The notes under the pieces were generated by a model. The model searched no databases. It was not told where the DNA came from and worked only from the letters and a program-made list of their open reading frames with translations. The position numbers and the translations under genes are program-made. A stretch of DNA of 64,000 bases, from the NCBI GenBank assembly GCA_020137815.1, contig CM035355.1:1698774-1762773 (forward strand). The letters run 5' to 3'. The DNA comes from Hormiphora californensis. Lineage: Eukaryota > Ctenophora > Tentaculata > Cydippida > Pleurobrachiidae. Positions 1 to 11,501 of the stretch are shown piece by piece; within the stretch, counting starts at the first letter, position 1; every line of letters starts with the position of its first letter.

Positions 1-489
1 TGCCACCGTGATATTCTTTACCAACACCAGAGAAACTTTATCCAGATCGATAGCGTTGTAGAGAAACGTTCCGTATAGAATCATCCCATTACCGACTATC
101 CCTGTGAAATAATAACAATTTGAACAGGGAGAACGGATCTTAAAAACTCTCCCAGGGTTTGTTATATATTTGAACAAGAATAACTGCATTATGTTTCATA
201 ATGCTATGTTTCCCCGCCAACCTTTATTTTCATAACCATCTAATGGGAAGGCGGGACAGGCATTTCCGATCATCTATGAATCAGTCAAACCGTATAGAAC
301 AAATCATTGTGTTTTAGTAGCACTAAATTGCGCGCCACATTGCGCGGCTCACATTTCCTGAAAACGTGCCATTGAAGTATTTGATGAAGGAGCAACATCG
401 TTGTCCCTCGCAACTGAGCGGGTTACGTTACATAAAAAGCGTGACACTTCACTAGTATGTAAAATAAAATTGTCGAATTCTAAACCCCT
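1..489. other. No gene seen; left flank of LINE-1
   Basis: AT-rich sequence with only short open frames and none resembling a known protein. No splice-bounded exon could be placed here. It may be host DNA or the edge of an older repeat. Confidence 0.5.
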
Positions 490-536
490 ATGCCTTTTTA
501 CAAAAGGCATCCGGGTGAATGCCTTCGGCATTCACC
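490..536. repeat. Two adjacent perfect mini-hairpins with three-base loops
   Basis: Positions 490-498 and 502-510 are perfect 9-bp complements around the loop TAC. Positions 514-523 and 527-536 are perfect 10-bp complements around the loop TTC. They lie back to back just upstream of LINE-1. Hairpins of the same design occur at 15685-15729 and 31242-31302. Their function is unknown. Confidence 0.75.
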
Positions 537-757
537 GGGCGGGGAAATAAATTCGTTAGCTTTGTTGTGTTCAACACTACTTTAAACAAATTAATTTGAG
601 TGTTCCACTTATAATCGATTGATCCGTGTTAGAGGTTATTTTCCAATCTTCGATATCTTATAGTTACGTGAATCTCTGTGGGCTTATTAAGAACGTACTG
701 TGAGTGTTTTGAGTTGGGATTTATCTCTGTCCAGGAGTGTGAGCCAGGTGTTTTAGG

Positions 758-2068
758 ATGAACAATTTTCATGGTATTACGAATAGAGAGGAGTTTGATA
801 GAGCTCTTGAGAGTATGGTATTTAATTCTAAGTGTAAGGGTAGCTCTGTTCTGAGTCGTCTGCTTGAGGGGGATATTACTCCTCCTCCTAACAGTCCAAG
901 TGGCCCAACCAGAGAGCAGGTATGGGGTCTTCTAGTGTCAGCATATGCATTGATACCCAGCAGCTCCAGAACCCGGTTTGAAAGCGGCACTAGCTCAACG
1001 ATGGATGCAGGTTCCCTGGAGGTATTGAAGGAAAGTTTTGAAAGCCTGAAGACTGATCTTCTAGCGACCATTGAGAGGAGAGTTGATGATCAAGTATCGA
1101 AGATACTGGATAAGAAAGAGGATGGGAACAGTGGAATTGAGGATCAACCAGAACCAGTGTTACCGATGAAGCATTATGTGGATATTAAGCTTGAAGTGGA
1201 TGAAGATGATTCTGCGGCTCCGGTATGTCCGAAGAAGCAGTGGGCTGAGTTTGTGAAGCCAAAGGTGGAATCTGCGCTCAAGGGGGTCCCTGTACTCAAT
1301 ACATTTGTTAATAAGGGCTCTGTCCGACTTTCTTTCGAGACAGATGATCAACTCAAGGCAGCTGGTGCGGTTCTTTCACCGGCTTTGGGACAGGAGATCC
1401 AGACGGTTACAGAGAGGAAAGCGATGCTTGACCCAAGAATTGCGGTGAATGATTTGGATGCAGACTTACTTGATGAGGAGAAACTGATTTCGGAAATCCT
1501 GAGTGACAAGAATCAGGATATAAAGAAGGCCCATGGACAGGGTGGAAATATCAAGGTTATCCATATCAACAGGAATGGTAGTTTTGCTGTAATCCAAGTC
1601 TCCCCAAGTATTCGGAGGATTATTTCATCTAATAAGGACAAGATTTTCCTGAAGCTGAGGCAACATTCAGTTAGGGATCGGTTTCATGTGGTGCAGTGTT
1701 TCCATTGTCAGGAGTTTGGTCACGTGGCTGGTTCTATGAGGTGTTCCAAGAAGGACAGTCCGGCAGTTTGTGCGTTCTGTGCTGGTGAGCATGAGACGAG
1801 ACAGTGTCAAGAAAAGAGGAAGAATGATGTAGCCAAACTGAGGTGTATCAATTGTCATGGCAGTGGAAGCAGAGAGGATAGGAGGCATTCAAAGACGCAT
1901 CTTGCATCGAGTACCTTATGTCCTTTTTACATCAATGAACGAGGAAAGCTGATGGATAGGACTGCTGGCGTGAGTAAGGAGACAAAAAATGTCTACCGGA
2001 CGAGGGCAATGGAAGAGCTGAGGATAAAACGACTTGGAGGATCGGGACGCTCAATGTCCATTCTATAA
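758..2068 (+). CDS. LINE-1 ORF1, nucleic-acid-binding protein with zinc knuckles
   Basis: A 436-residue protein that would coat the element RNA as an RNP. The N-terminal half has no motif I recognise. The C-terminal third holds three cysteine/histidine clusters: CFHCQEFGHVAGSMRC (CX2CX4HX6C, near residue 310), CAFCAGEHETRQC (CX2CX3HX4C), and a longer C/H cluster near residues 365-390. Zinc knuckles like these are usual in ORF1 of I, Jockey, R1 and CR1 type LINEs. There is no PHD finger, unlike ORF1 of LINE-2. The start is the first ATG after an upstream region rich in stops. The stop codon overlaps the ORF2 start as TAATG. Confidence 0.88.
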   Translation: MNNFHGITNREEFDRALESMVFNSKCKGSSVLSRLLEGDITPPPNSPSGPTREQVWGLLVSAYALIPSSSRTRFESGTSSTMDAGSLEVLKESFESLKTDLLATIERRVDDQVSKILDKKEDGNSGIEDQPEPVLPMKHYVDIKLEVDEDDSAAPVCPKKQWAEFVKPKVESALKGVPVLNTFVNKGSVRLSFETDDQLKAAGAVLSPALGQEIQTVTERKAMLDPRIAVNDLDADLLDEEKLISEILSDKNQDIKKAHGQGGNIKVIHINRNGSFAVIQVSPSIRRIISSNKDKIFLKLRQHSVRDRFHVVQCFHCQEFGHVAGSMRCSKKDSPAVCAFCAGEHETRQCQEKRKNDVAKLRCINCHGSGSREDRRHSKTHLASSTLCPFYINERGKLMDRTAGVSKETKNVYRTRAMEELRIKRLGGSGRSMSIL

Positions 2069-4986
2069 TGAACAAGACGGGAGGAATTCTGACTCATCTA
2101 GAGGATAAGGAATGTGACGTGTGCTTAGTACAGGAGACTTATCTAAAAGCTACGGATACAGCGAAGATCAGGGAAATACAGGATAATGGATGGCAGGTAT
2201 TCTCTAGTCCAAGGAGTGAGAGAGCTGGTGGTGGCATTGGTGTTTTCTATAGGGACGGAGTAGTGGTCAAACGAGCACCTGTTAAAGACAAGTTCAAGAC
2301 CTTTCAGGTCCAGGAAGTGCTTATTGGAGGAGATGATGATCTTGTGAGGCTCTGTAATATATACAGACCCCCCTACAATGGAAAGGCTCGGTATACAGAG
2401 GCAAATTTTCTGGAAGAGTTTAATGGATATATATCGAACCTTCTCATGAAAACAGGAAATCCGATGATCATGGGAGACTTCAATTTCCAGGTTCAAGACT
2501 CAGGCAACTTCTATGCGAGGAAGCTTCTTCACCTTTTGGACTCATTTGACTTTGTGCAGAATGTACCATCAGTTCCGACTCATGTGAGGGGAGGAACTCT
2601 GGATCTGATGATCTGTCAGCGTGATTTTCTTACTAAACTGGAAAACGTGCAAGTCTTTCCGGATGGGACGTTGTCAGACCACTTCTTGGCTACAGTGGAC
2701 CTAAAGCTCTCTACCCCTGGAGATGATTATAGGACGTGGAGGAAGATGTACAGCTACAGAGATTTTAATTCGGTTGATCCAGAGGAATTCAGACGTGCTC
2801 TCCAGGAAGTTTGTCTTCGGGTTCCAGATGGGTGTACTGCAGAGGAGGCTTTGAGGATCTATGATAGTGCGTTAGAGGAGGTGGTGAGGAAACTGGTACC
2901 GATGAAGAGAAGGAAGGAAGTAAAGAGTGTTAAGTTGTGGAGGGAGAGACAAGATGTTCGGGAGGCACTAAGGGAGAGGAGGAGAGCAGAAAGGGCTTGG
3001 GAATCTAACAAGACAGGACTCAACAAGATACAGTACAAGGAACTACAGAGGCGTTTTGAAAAGATTGATAAGCAGGCGAGGATGGAATTTTCCCGGAAGC
3101 AGCTTGAGGAGGTTAAAGATGATCCTGCAGCGCTGCAGAAGAGGCTAGGTCGTCTAATTGGAAAGTCTGAAACTGTTCTGCCAGGAGGAGTGTCAGACGG
3201 AAAGTTGGCAGGGGATTTTGCAGAGTTCTTCAGTGGGAAGATTGAGAAGATTCGGACAGCGGTTCGGGATGAGCAAGAGGAAGGTTCTGAGGAGCTCACT
3301 GTGGATTCTCTGCCTGCGCCTACCTGTACTCTAACCAAGTTTGAGGAAATCAGAGTTAATGAATTAGCTCGGGTTGTCAAGGAAATGTCATCGAAGTCTT
3401 GTGATCTGGACCCTATTCCGACCTGGTTGGTGAAAGACTGCCTTGAAGAACTAGCGCCGATCCTGACGAACATTATCAACAAATCCCTTCTACGATCTAC
3501 TGTTCCAGATATTATGCAGAAAGCATTGGTGATGCCAACGATAAAGAACCCCAATGGGGACACTGATTTATTTTCGAACTACAGGCCGGTTTCTAACATA
3601 TCGTTTGTATCGAAGGTACTGGAGAAAGTTGTGCTCAATCAGTTAAACTCATACCTATGGATGAACGACCTACTCAATGCAGACCAATCTGGGTATAGGG
3701 CGGGGCATAGTTGTGAAACACTGCTTGCTGGAATGTTTGATGACCTGTTGAAGGATTTGGATTCTGGCAAAGTATCGGCCCTTCTGCTGCTTGACATGAG
3801 TGCGGCTTTCGATACTGTGGATCATTCGAAGCTGATTGGAATTTTGGAGGCAAGGTTTGGGGTAAGAGGATCTGCGCTTGAATGGTTTAGAAGCTACCTT
3901 AGCAAAAGGACTTTTAAAGTGAATGTTCGTGGGGAACTCTCGGCGGCGATTGCTCTAATCTGTGGAGTCCCACAGGGGTCCCTTCTCGGACCTGTTTTAT
4001 TCTTGCTGTACATTGAGGAACTTCAGGATATTGTTCGTCCCTATGGCCTAAAGATCAAACTGTATGCAGATGACTCTCAGATATACTTTGGACTGGTTCC
4101 GAGTGATGCAGAGGGGTGGAGTTCCAGTAAAAAGACCCTAGAGGATTGTCTCAAGAATGTCAAAACATGGATGGTTAACCATGGACTTAAGTGTAATGAG
4201 GACAAGACGGAGTTTCTACTGTTGGGAAAGACAAGCTCCTTGGAAAAGATGGCATTTGATCCAGAGATCCAGTTTGGAGGTTCGGTGGTCAGGCCTATGG
4301 AATGTAAGGGGACGACAGGAAAGACCCTTGGTGTTCTCATGGACCATCAGTTGACTCTTGAGAGACAGATATTCAATGTTAAGAAACAGTGTGGCCTTAT
4401 GCTCAAGAACTTGTGGCAGGTCAACAAGTGTCTTGACAAAGATACCAAGATTATGTTGGTCAAGCAACTGGTCATTTCCCGGATTGATTACTGCAACATC
4501 CTTTACTATGGACTACCTAAGAGGATATTGAGGTATCTTCAGAAGACCCTGAATTCTTGTGTGCGTTTCATTTTCAATCTAAAGGGACATCAGGATGACT
4601 ACACAGAATACTACAAGGAGGCACACATTCTACCTATTGAGCAGAGGCTGACTTTCAAGGCATGTCTTTTGGCGTACAAGATTGTACGAGGCACTGCACC
4701 CAAGTATCTGACGGACCTGGTCCCTCGTGATGACAATCCTGAACCTGTAAAACCTACCCGATCTACCTCAGTTCCAGATTTCTTCAGGTTGAAATATCCA
4801 AAGCTCTCAAGTGTAAATGCGAATTCTAAGTTAAGAAGGAGGAGGATCTCTGTATTCCTGCCGGAAGTGTGGAACTCCCTGCCATTGGAGTTAAGGTCTG
4901 TTCACCCTGTTGAACTCTTCAAGACAAGGCTTAAGACCCGGCTATTTAAGGAAGCTTTCGTTGATCCAGAGAGCAGTAGCACCTGA
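2068..4986 (+). CDS. LINE-1 ORF2, endonuclease - reverse transcriptase
   Basis: A 972-residue polyprotein. Residues about 1-220 are an exonuclease-endonuclease-phosphatase (APE-like) endonuclease: QETYL near the start, YRPPYN, MGDFNFQ, and a closing SDHF. The reverse transcriptase (about 490-770) shows DMSAAFDTVDH, VPQGSLLGP and the catalytic YADD. The C-terminus has the VWNSLPLELR stretch common in CR1/L2 LINEs. The frame is unbroken. The ATG shares its A with the ORF1 stop (TAATG at 2066-2070), the arrangement expected for termination-reinitiation, known from SART1-type LINEs. I see no promoter for ORF2 alone. Confidence 0.93.
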   Translation: MNKTGGILTHLEDKECDVCLVQETYLKATDTAKIREIQDNGWQVFSSPRSERAGGGIGVFYRDGVVVKRAPVKDKFKTFQVQEVLIGGDDDLVRLCNIYRPPYNGKARYTEANFLEEFNGYISNLLMKTGNPMIMGDFNFQVQDSGNFYARKLLHLLDSFDFVQNVPSVPTHVRGGTLDLMICQRDFLTKLENVQVFPDGTLSDHFLATVDLKLSTPGDDYRTWRKMYSYRDFNSVDPEEFRRALQEVCLRVPDGCTAEEALRIYDSALEEVVRKLVPMKRRKEVKSVKLWRERQDVREALRERRRAERAWESNKTGLNKIQYKELQRRFEKIDKQARMEFSRKQLEEVKDDPAALQKRLGRLIGKSETVLPGGVSDGKLAGDFAEFFSGKIEKIRTAVRDEQEEGSEELTVDSLPAPTCTLTKFEEIRVNELARVVKEMSSKSCDLDPIPTWLVKDCLEELAPILTNIINKSLLRSTVPDIMQKALVMPTIKNPNGDTDLFSNYRPVSNISFVSKVLEKVVLNQLNSYLWMNDLLNADQSGYRAGHSCETLLAGMFDDLLKDLDSGKVSALLLLDMSAAFDTVDHSKLIGILEARFGVRGSALEWFRSYLSKRTFKVNVRGELSAAIALICGVPQGSLLGPVLFLLYIEELQDIVRPYGLKIKLYADDSQIYFGLVPSDAEGWSSSKKTLEDCLKNVKTWMVNHGLKCNEDKTEFLLLGKTSSLEKMAFDPEIQFGGSVVRPMECKGTTGKTLGVLMDHQLTLERQIFNVKKQCGLMLKNLWQVNKCLDKDTKIMLVKQLVISRIDYCNILYYGLPKRILRYLQKTLNSCVRFIFNLKGHQDDYTEYYKEAHILPIEQRLTFKACLLAYKIVRGTAPKYLTDLVPRDDNPEPVKPTRSTSVPDFFRLKYPKLSSVNANSKLRRRRISVFLPEVWNSLPLELRSVHPVELFKTRLKTRLFKEAFVDPESSST

Positions 4987-5407
4987 GTCATCTCGTCTTT
5001 GGGTCACTGGTTCTGTTCTGGTCTGGGTTTAGTGTTCCCCTTAGGCAGACGTTTATTTAGACAGTGTTATTCCTCATTACATTTACCGGGCTTGCAGTAA
5101 TGGCTGCTGACTTTTTAATAGCTTTGAGAGCTGCTGTCTTTGAGTAGCATGAGAGCTGCTGACTTTGTAATTTAGCTTATTCAGTGTGAGAGCATTTTTA
5201 TGCCTATCTAAGTAGGTTCGTATTTTATGAGGCCCGTATTTTCATCAATAAAAGTCTATCTATGGTGTGTTTAAATCCAGATTTTAATAGTGTGTGTCAT
5301 AAGTAAGGAAGGTGTTATAATTTAGGTATACCGCTCTGACGCTGAGCAGTGTCAGTCAAAATTCAGTTTGCTGGCCCTGTTTTGCCTGGGCGGTATACAA
5401 AAACTTA

Positions 5408-5427
5408 TATTATTATTATTATTATTA
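5408..5427 (+). repeat. (ATT)n tail at the 3' end of LINE-1
   Basis: Six to seven ATT/TAT units following GCGGTATAC. A microsatellite tail in place of poly(A) is usual for CR1/L2-related LINEs and marks the 3' end of the element. Confidence 0.8.
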
Positions 5428-7266
5428 GTTACCAAGGAAGAGCATTAGGTAGTCGTAGACGGTGAGCACCACAAAGAAATTAACAGTGACGACATCAATG
5501 AGTCTCTCGTGTGAACCATCCGTTGAAACATTCACATACATTCCTGGTTTCTACTGATGAGGGTAGTTTATGTTAGATGAATTAGAAGATGGAAGCCTTG
5601 CTCGACCCTCTCTCTCTCTCTCCGTGCACCGTAAAAGAGGGTTAGAAAGAGGATAGTAGTCAGCTGATCTAATCCATGTCATCACTCAACAGTAATCATC
5701 CGAGGAGAAATAGTCGGCAATGATAAATGAGGTTAATTTATAATCGCCACGAATTTTCACTTTTTCTAGACGGACTGATTTCAGTAGCCATCACTATAAC
5801 TACTACTACTGCAGTTCTCCAATTTAAAAGCAAACCAAGTAAAAATAAACAATGCTGTAATAACAGCTATCTTTCGACAGATTCTGACCGCAACCACACA
5901 TTACACACAAATTACACTGCAAGCGGAAGAAGATAATAGTAAAGCGCAGTCTAGTGAACGATCAATGACTTGCTAAAGCGTTTAACTTCACCCTCTCATT
6001 TTCACAAGCATAATGGCAATTAGAGGGGAAAATCTATTAACTAGTGATCTATACCGATCGTGGTTTTGCCAAAATATGATTAGTCTAGCCAGAGGGGTGC
6101 CATCTAAAGGTCTAATTAAAGGTTGAATTAAAGATTAAAATAATCTTATATTTTTACTTAAAAATAATTAACACAGTAGTTTGATCTCTAGCTGTTAATG
6201 TCGTCGCCACCCAAATACAGCATACTTAAAACCCCCTCATCGTGCAGCTGCTTATGCATGAGTCATTACTCATAACAGGAGCTTAGTTAAAAAAGAGAGA
6301 GAGATAGAGGGGAGAAAAAGATAATGGTCGTGTTTGAGAAACCCAAGCTTCAATTTAGCACAACCACTAATGATTGAGTCAAGAGAGTGGAGAGACAGGC
6401 CTGCATGTAGAGGGAGGAGGAGATAAAAAGTAATGCAGCAGCTGTCACAGCATAGCTAACACACTCGAGTGAAATCACGATATTCCTATGCAATACTATA
6501 ATTCATAATCCCGTATCCATGGATACTTGATGGGAATTTGGGAGAGAAAGTATTCATTACTCAATCTCGCTATGATCTATTGTAACAAGCGGGCACTGCA
6601 GGACTAGAGCCTCCTATGAAGATAGCTATTAAATTGGGTGCTGAATATTCAGATTCACAACAGGAGACAAGTTCTCCGGTAACTGGTAAGCAGGTGGTAG
6701 CCGGGATCAGAGGTTATAAATATTACATGATGATGCAGGTGGTACCATAAGGAGGAGGAGGTGATGTAAGAATACAGGTGCAACTATTGCAGCTGATACT
6801 TGAATAAGATGATTCAGGGTGATAAAGAGATAGCCCCCCACCCCTTGTTCCATAATTCATGCACTGAGATTCTTCAATCTTCAAATTCTCTACTGTTCTA
6901 CCTTTGATGAGTGACCCGATCTTGATGGAAATAATTGGAGACAATGTGAAAGAACGACACAACATTCTCATAATCCCCCCGTACAAAATAAATTTAGGCT
7001 CAGGAAGATTAAGAGGGCATACGGGGACGATCCAAAAAAGAAGGTATCCGGTATCAGTAAAACTCAGCTCAGTTGAAAGTTTTGACCTAAAAGTGTCAAA
7101 ACTAAAAACTCCAGTAAGACTATTAGTTTGACTAAACTAGACTATGAGACGCCCTGAGATGAATTTTACAATCTAACGAGCTTTTTACTTTGATACACAC
7201 CTATAGAGACAAACAACATGGTCAACAGCTCCCAGCACTTGAATACAGTTAAACCTCTCACACTCT

Positions 7267-7302
<36 letters not shown>

Positions 7303-10099
7303 GCCCACTCTATCTGTTTTCAAAGCTATTACACAAGCTATAGCGAGATAAATGTCCTCTTAGGTCAACTTGCATATAGACTCTCTTTTTCCTATATAAC
7401 TTTTTCGTTATGATATCAGGAAATAAAAACTTTATACTAGCGCCCTGAGACCACGTGGTCTAGGTATGTACCTATATAGAGAGAGGGGCTTATCCTGTTA
7501 AGTCGCGAAGTTCATGTAATGGGAAGTATTTTGAATATCTGATGTGGATACTGCATAACACATGTGACATGAAGTTACATTGAGGGATATTGTACGTTAT
7601 TACGGCCAAAGTGGAGGGTCCGGGACGAGTTGTTCAACAACCATCAAACATGTCTTACTGCAAATCATCATTCATCAAATCATGACTCATGCAACTCATA
7701 TCTTTAACAAAGATACGTTGAGCTCAACGAATTATCGATTACTATTTAGGTGCTGCAGAAATATCGCCAACTTCCATACCACTGAGACAAAATTTCCCGG
7801 CGGTGAAAAAGGAACAATTAAAATTTCTTATCGAATTATAAAAAGAAGAAAAGGGAAAAAATAAAAGTTATTGGGAATGAGCTGTTATTTCCGGTGAATG
7901 TTCCAATTTGCACTGTATTGACTGCAGCACAAAAGTGGCTCTATAAATGTACACCATGTGCTACAACAGCAACCAGGCAATACCACATGTTAACGTTTAT
8001 AATATGTTAGTCCACTCCATGCATAGTGCTCCACACAATTCCTCGATAATCGGATAACAAATTTGCCATGATAGCAAGACAAATAGATGTCTTAAAAAAA
8101 CAAAGAAAGGGAAAGATATCCTCTTTTGAACTAGAAGCCATGATTTTCTCAAAGAGGAGAATATATATCATAGTAGGGCGAGGTAGACAATGAAGGATGC
8201 GGGATCGCATGCAAATAGAAACGTTTTAATATGCATCAAATTACATAAGGATTATGGTGATTAGGGGGGACTGAAAAGGAACATGTTGAGACTATGTTGT
8301 AAAATCCAGTACACCAGGGATTAGGGCTAGTCTAAATACAGTCTACAGACTTGGGTATGATATCCCCTCTTCTCTCTCCCTCCTGCGCTATCCTCTGTCA
8401 CGGTTTCGTGCATGCGACGTCTAGTTAGAGATGGGGGCTCCCTCCCCTTCCCAAAAAGAGAGGGTACACCGTGCCAAATCTACAGACCTACTCAGTAGAG
8501 GGTTGTATAGGTTGGGCATGACACAAAATGTTTTGTTAAAAGATAGCTAAATACCAAAGCCTTGAGATCAGGAACTAAAAAGTACTGCTTATATTATCTG
8601 AGTAGCTTTTGACTAGTTAGCTTCTAAAACAGTTGTTCCTATATAAAAAGAAAATCCCGAAAACAAAACAAACTTCAAAAAGCTGCAGCTAATTGAGTTG
8701 TGCATGCCACCACCAGGACACTTGTATTAAGTGCTTGAAGTGTTCATACACAGTGTTCTAGGCGACTCAAAAAAGTGCTTGTCTGCTTATCATGGCGGCA
8801 CTTGCCCTGAACTGGTAAAATATTTAGTGTCACGTGTAGAGTGGCAAAGGGGCCGATAGACTACAGCTGGAACGTGCAGGTGTGCAGATGCATGATATAT
8901 AATGTCCTAGTTGTACTAGGATCAATAGCGGGAAAGTGCGGTCAGAGCATTAGGGAAAGTGAGATCCACTGAACTGCAATGAAACTAACTCCTGACATGG
9001 ATAATTTCCTAACGGCAGAGGGAAAATATATCTTTGCCAAAACAAAATAATTATGACCATTATTTTCAGCTTTGTAACCTGAAGTTCTTTAGCAGGGTCT
9101 ATGTGTGGCGTCATCCAGACCTTTTGGAAGAGACAATGCCAGGCATATGAGAGGAAAAGGTTACGAACAACATGTTTAGTTGTCCCTTCTTTCCTGTATA
9201 AAGTGAAGGGGGAAAGGACTCCTTTCAAAGGAGGAACATAACCACTCACAACCCCTCGCACAATGTAAAAGTGAAGAGGGTATAGTTCTCCCAACAAGCT
9301 ATACACAGCACTATTATCATTATGATAGTTATTTGATTGGTCTACCAAATGTTGCTAGCCGCATAAGATGGTGGCAACATGGAGTTAGTAACTTGCTTTG
9401 TGTGCAAAAGAAACAAACATGGCGATAGGAAGAGCCCGGCAACGTGTGATATTAGTAGCTAGCGGTGCGTATGAGACCATGAATTTAGATGAGCTTTTGT
9501 CTTGCAATTGGGGGTGGGGTGTGCGTCAGCAAGATGTGCTTAGCGAGAAGAACAAAGGATGCCGGATAATTGTAATGAGGCGGGGAGATGAGATCTAATG
9601 AGGGTAGACAGGATGCACATCTCATTATACTCTCACTTTTGGTGTTACTATTGGAAACACATTTCAACACAGCTGTCAACATGTCATGGAATCAACATCA
9701 TCTGAGATGAACCTTGAAAGGTTGAGGACCTAACGTCATAATGATAATATCTGTTACGGCAAAACTACAACCGAGGGAAAATGAAGTACCGTTCAATGCT
9801 CACACTGTGATGCACACTGTGTTAGCTGATATATCGAAAGCTTACACACAGAGGGTACGCTGGCAAACTTATCACGTGACTACTGGTGATATGTTGAATA
9901 CTCAATACTAAATTATGGTATGTGTACTTCTTTAATCTTTATCATCGAATTGTTTATATTTAGAAGGTAGCCCCAGCCCGGCTCCCACTGTCAGGCCAAT
10001 GCTCTGACCGCAGTTCTCGGCTCTCGCGCGCTCCTTCTTTGAGAGAAATGAGAATAGGGGCAGGCCAATGCTCTGACAGGGCTCCCAGCTGTGCTTGTC
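5428..10099. other. Intergenic stretch, no gene recognised
   Basis: Only short open frames, none with a recognisable domain or a set of phase-matched exons. It contains a (TC)n run at about 7267-7300 and shorter CT runs near 5610. The phrase CAGGCCAATGCTCTGAC occurs twice just downstream (about 9990 and 10060), a small direct duplication. The stretch may hold decayed repeats that I cannot identify by eye. Confidence 0.5.
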
Positions 10100-10160
10100 T
10101 TGCATTCATCATCATCATCATCAATTAACATTTAATATACCGCTTTATAGCATACATTGG
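10100..10160 (-). mobile_element. Reverse-strand LINE 3' tail (TGA)n
   Basis: On the minus strand the sequence reads GCGGTATATTAAATG followed by (TGA)n. This parallels the 3' end of LINE-1 (GCGGTATAC then (ATT)n). It is probably the 3' terminus of a related LINE on the minus strand, with the ORF1 debris at 10272-10544 upstream of it. Confidence 0.55.
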
Positions 10161-10271
10161 TAAGATAACACTAATAAAAGAAAAAACTTTACGGATATCT
10201 TCCTGCTTTCAAAAGCGGTTTTACTCTACTAGATCATTAGATTAGAGTTCAGAACTAGTTTGTATGAATGT

Positions 10272-10544
10272 TCAAGCGTCCCTTGGTGCTTCTACCACCC
10301 TCTTTCCACGGATTATGTAGTGGGTTCCAGGGGACCGCTTTATTTTCTCCCTCAGCTCAACTACCAGCTGCTTCCGTTCTTTCCGTTCTTCCTCAGTTCT
10401 ATCGGGAGAAATAAAAACTTTTTCGAACTTATCAGTCCCTTTTAACAGGCATTTCTTTGACAGGATCGATATTTGAGCTTCTCTGCTCCTCAGCACAACT
10501 TTCACAGGTCTTGCAAATGAGGCCTGCTTTCCCAAGCGCTCCAT
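10272..10544 (-). pseudogene. LINE ORF1 fragment
   Basis: A 90-residue minus-strand frame containing RPVKVVLRSREAQISIL and KVFISPDRTEEERKERKQL. This is the RNA-binding block (RPVKV...IL...LK...VFISPDRT..ER) seen in ORF1 proteins of invertebrate non-LTR elements. It has no start and no zinc knuckles, and no reverse transcriptase follows. A LINE 3' tail lies about 110 bases downstream on the same strand, so most of the element has been deleted. It is debris, not a host gene. Confidence 0.65.
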
Positions 10545-10560
10545 GGAAATTTTTGGACGT

Positions 10561-11005
10561 TCAAAAATGTAAACTAGCAGTTATCAGAACCAGACGTACT
10601 ACAAACATACATCTGCATCGTCATTACGCATCGTCATTACGTATCATTCCGTCTCGTTCACTCCCTATATCTTATTCTTTCACCCTCACTCTCCCTATCT
10701 TGGGCACGTCGCACGCCTCTGTGTTTGCACCAACTTCCCTCCCTCACTCAACTCTTTCACGTTTGATTTTAAGTCTAACTTTACATCTTCTATGCGTATC
10801 TTTATGTGCCCAAAATGATCTGACCAGGCTAAACCAAGACCTTTTCTGTTTTCTGTTTTCATCTGGGTTCCTGTGACGTCACCAACTCAGCGTGTAAAAA
10901 ATTCAGTGAATTTCATATTTTACGATGCCAAATCACGCGCAAAATGGAACGCGCGAGTTCAAAAGATGAAAGCGCTGCCGAGTTTAAAGTCCGTTTCAAG
11001 CGACT
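10561..11005. other. Non-coding; dispersed repeat fragment
   Basis: The phrase CTTGGGCACGTCGC near 10697-10712, preceded by pyrimidine-rich sequence, recurs near 31211-31226. This suggests a dispersed repeat. No gene is seen. Confidence 0.4.
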
Positions 11006-11007
11006 TA

Positions 11008-11224
11008 GTGGAACCTCTTACGGTATTTCCCACGCCCCGTGGGAAAGTTTTTGACCGTGGGAAAGTTTTCAAACCGTGGGAAAAGAGAGATACATACAAT
11101 AACATACAAAAAATAATTATTTTTTAACGTTATTGTATGTATCTCTCTTTTCCCACGGTTTGAAAACTTTCCCACGGTCAAAAACTTTCCCACGGGGCGT
11201 GGGAAATACCGTAAGAGCTTCCAC
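11008..11224. mobile_element. Foldback element, copy 1 (TA target duplication)
   Basis: A 217-bp near-perfect palindrome. Arms of roughly 95 bp (GTGGAACC...GCTTCCAC) surround an AT-rich centre, with TA on each side (11006-11007 and 11225-11226). Inside each arm the phrases CCCACG / CGTGGGAAA occur several times. There is no coding capacity. The TA duplication is typical of Tc1/mariner-type transposition, but the family is unassigned. Confidence 0.85.
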
Positions 11225-11248
11225 TAACTTGACCCGTAATTCTTGGTA

Positions 11249-11466
11249 GTGGAAGCTCTTACGGTATTTCCCACGCCCCGTGGGAAAGTTTTTGACCGTG
11301 GGAAAATTTTCGAACCGTGGGAAAAGAGAGATACATACAATAACATTAAAAAAATAAATATTTTTTAAATGTTATTGTATGTATCTCTCTTTTCCCACGG
11401 TTTGAAAACTTTCCCACGGTCGAAAACTTTCCCACGGGGCGTGGGAAATACCGTAAGAGCTTCCAC
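11249..11466. mobile_element. Foldback element, copy 2 (TA target duplication)
   Basis: A second 218-bp palindrome of the same family only 24 bp from copy 1, again with TA on both sides (11247-11248 and 11467-11468). The two copies differ at a handful of bases. Because each has its own TA pair they look like two insertions, although a local duplication cannot be excluded. Confidence 0.85.
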
Positions 11467-11501
11467 TATGGAATTTGGCGCATTGCGCGTGTATTTACAA
11501 A

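Larger units (their letters stand above)
540..5427 (+). mobile_element. LINE-1: non-LTR retrotransposon of the CR1/L2 type, both ORFs open
   Basis: An autonomous non-LTR retrotransposon that would move by target-primed reverse transcription. It has a 5' UTR, ORF1 with zinc knuckles, ORF2 with endonuclease and reverse transcriptase, a 3' UTR, and an (ATT)n tail at about 5408-5427. There is no RNase H domain, no LTR and no integrase. The CR1/L2 placement rests on ORF1 with CCHC knuckles, the RT wording around DMSAAFDTVDH and YADD, and the C-terminal VWNSLPLELR region. The 5' boundary is uncertain and was placed just after the mini-hairpins. Both reading frames are intact, so the copy looks young. 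A reverse-strand fragment at 10100-10160 shares the GCGGTATA-plus-microsatellite 3' design. Confidence 0.85.
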
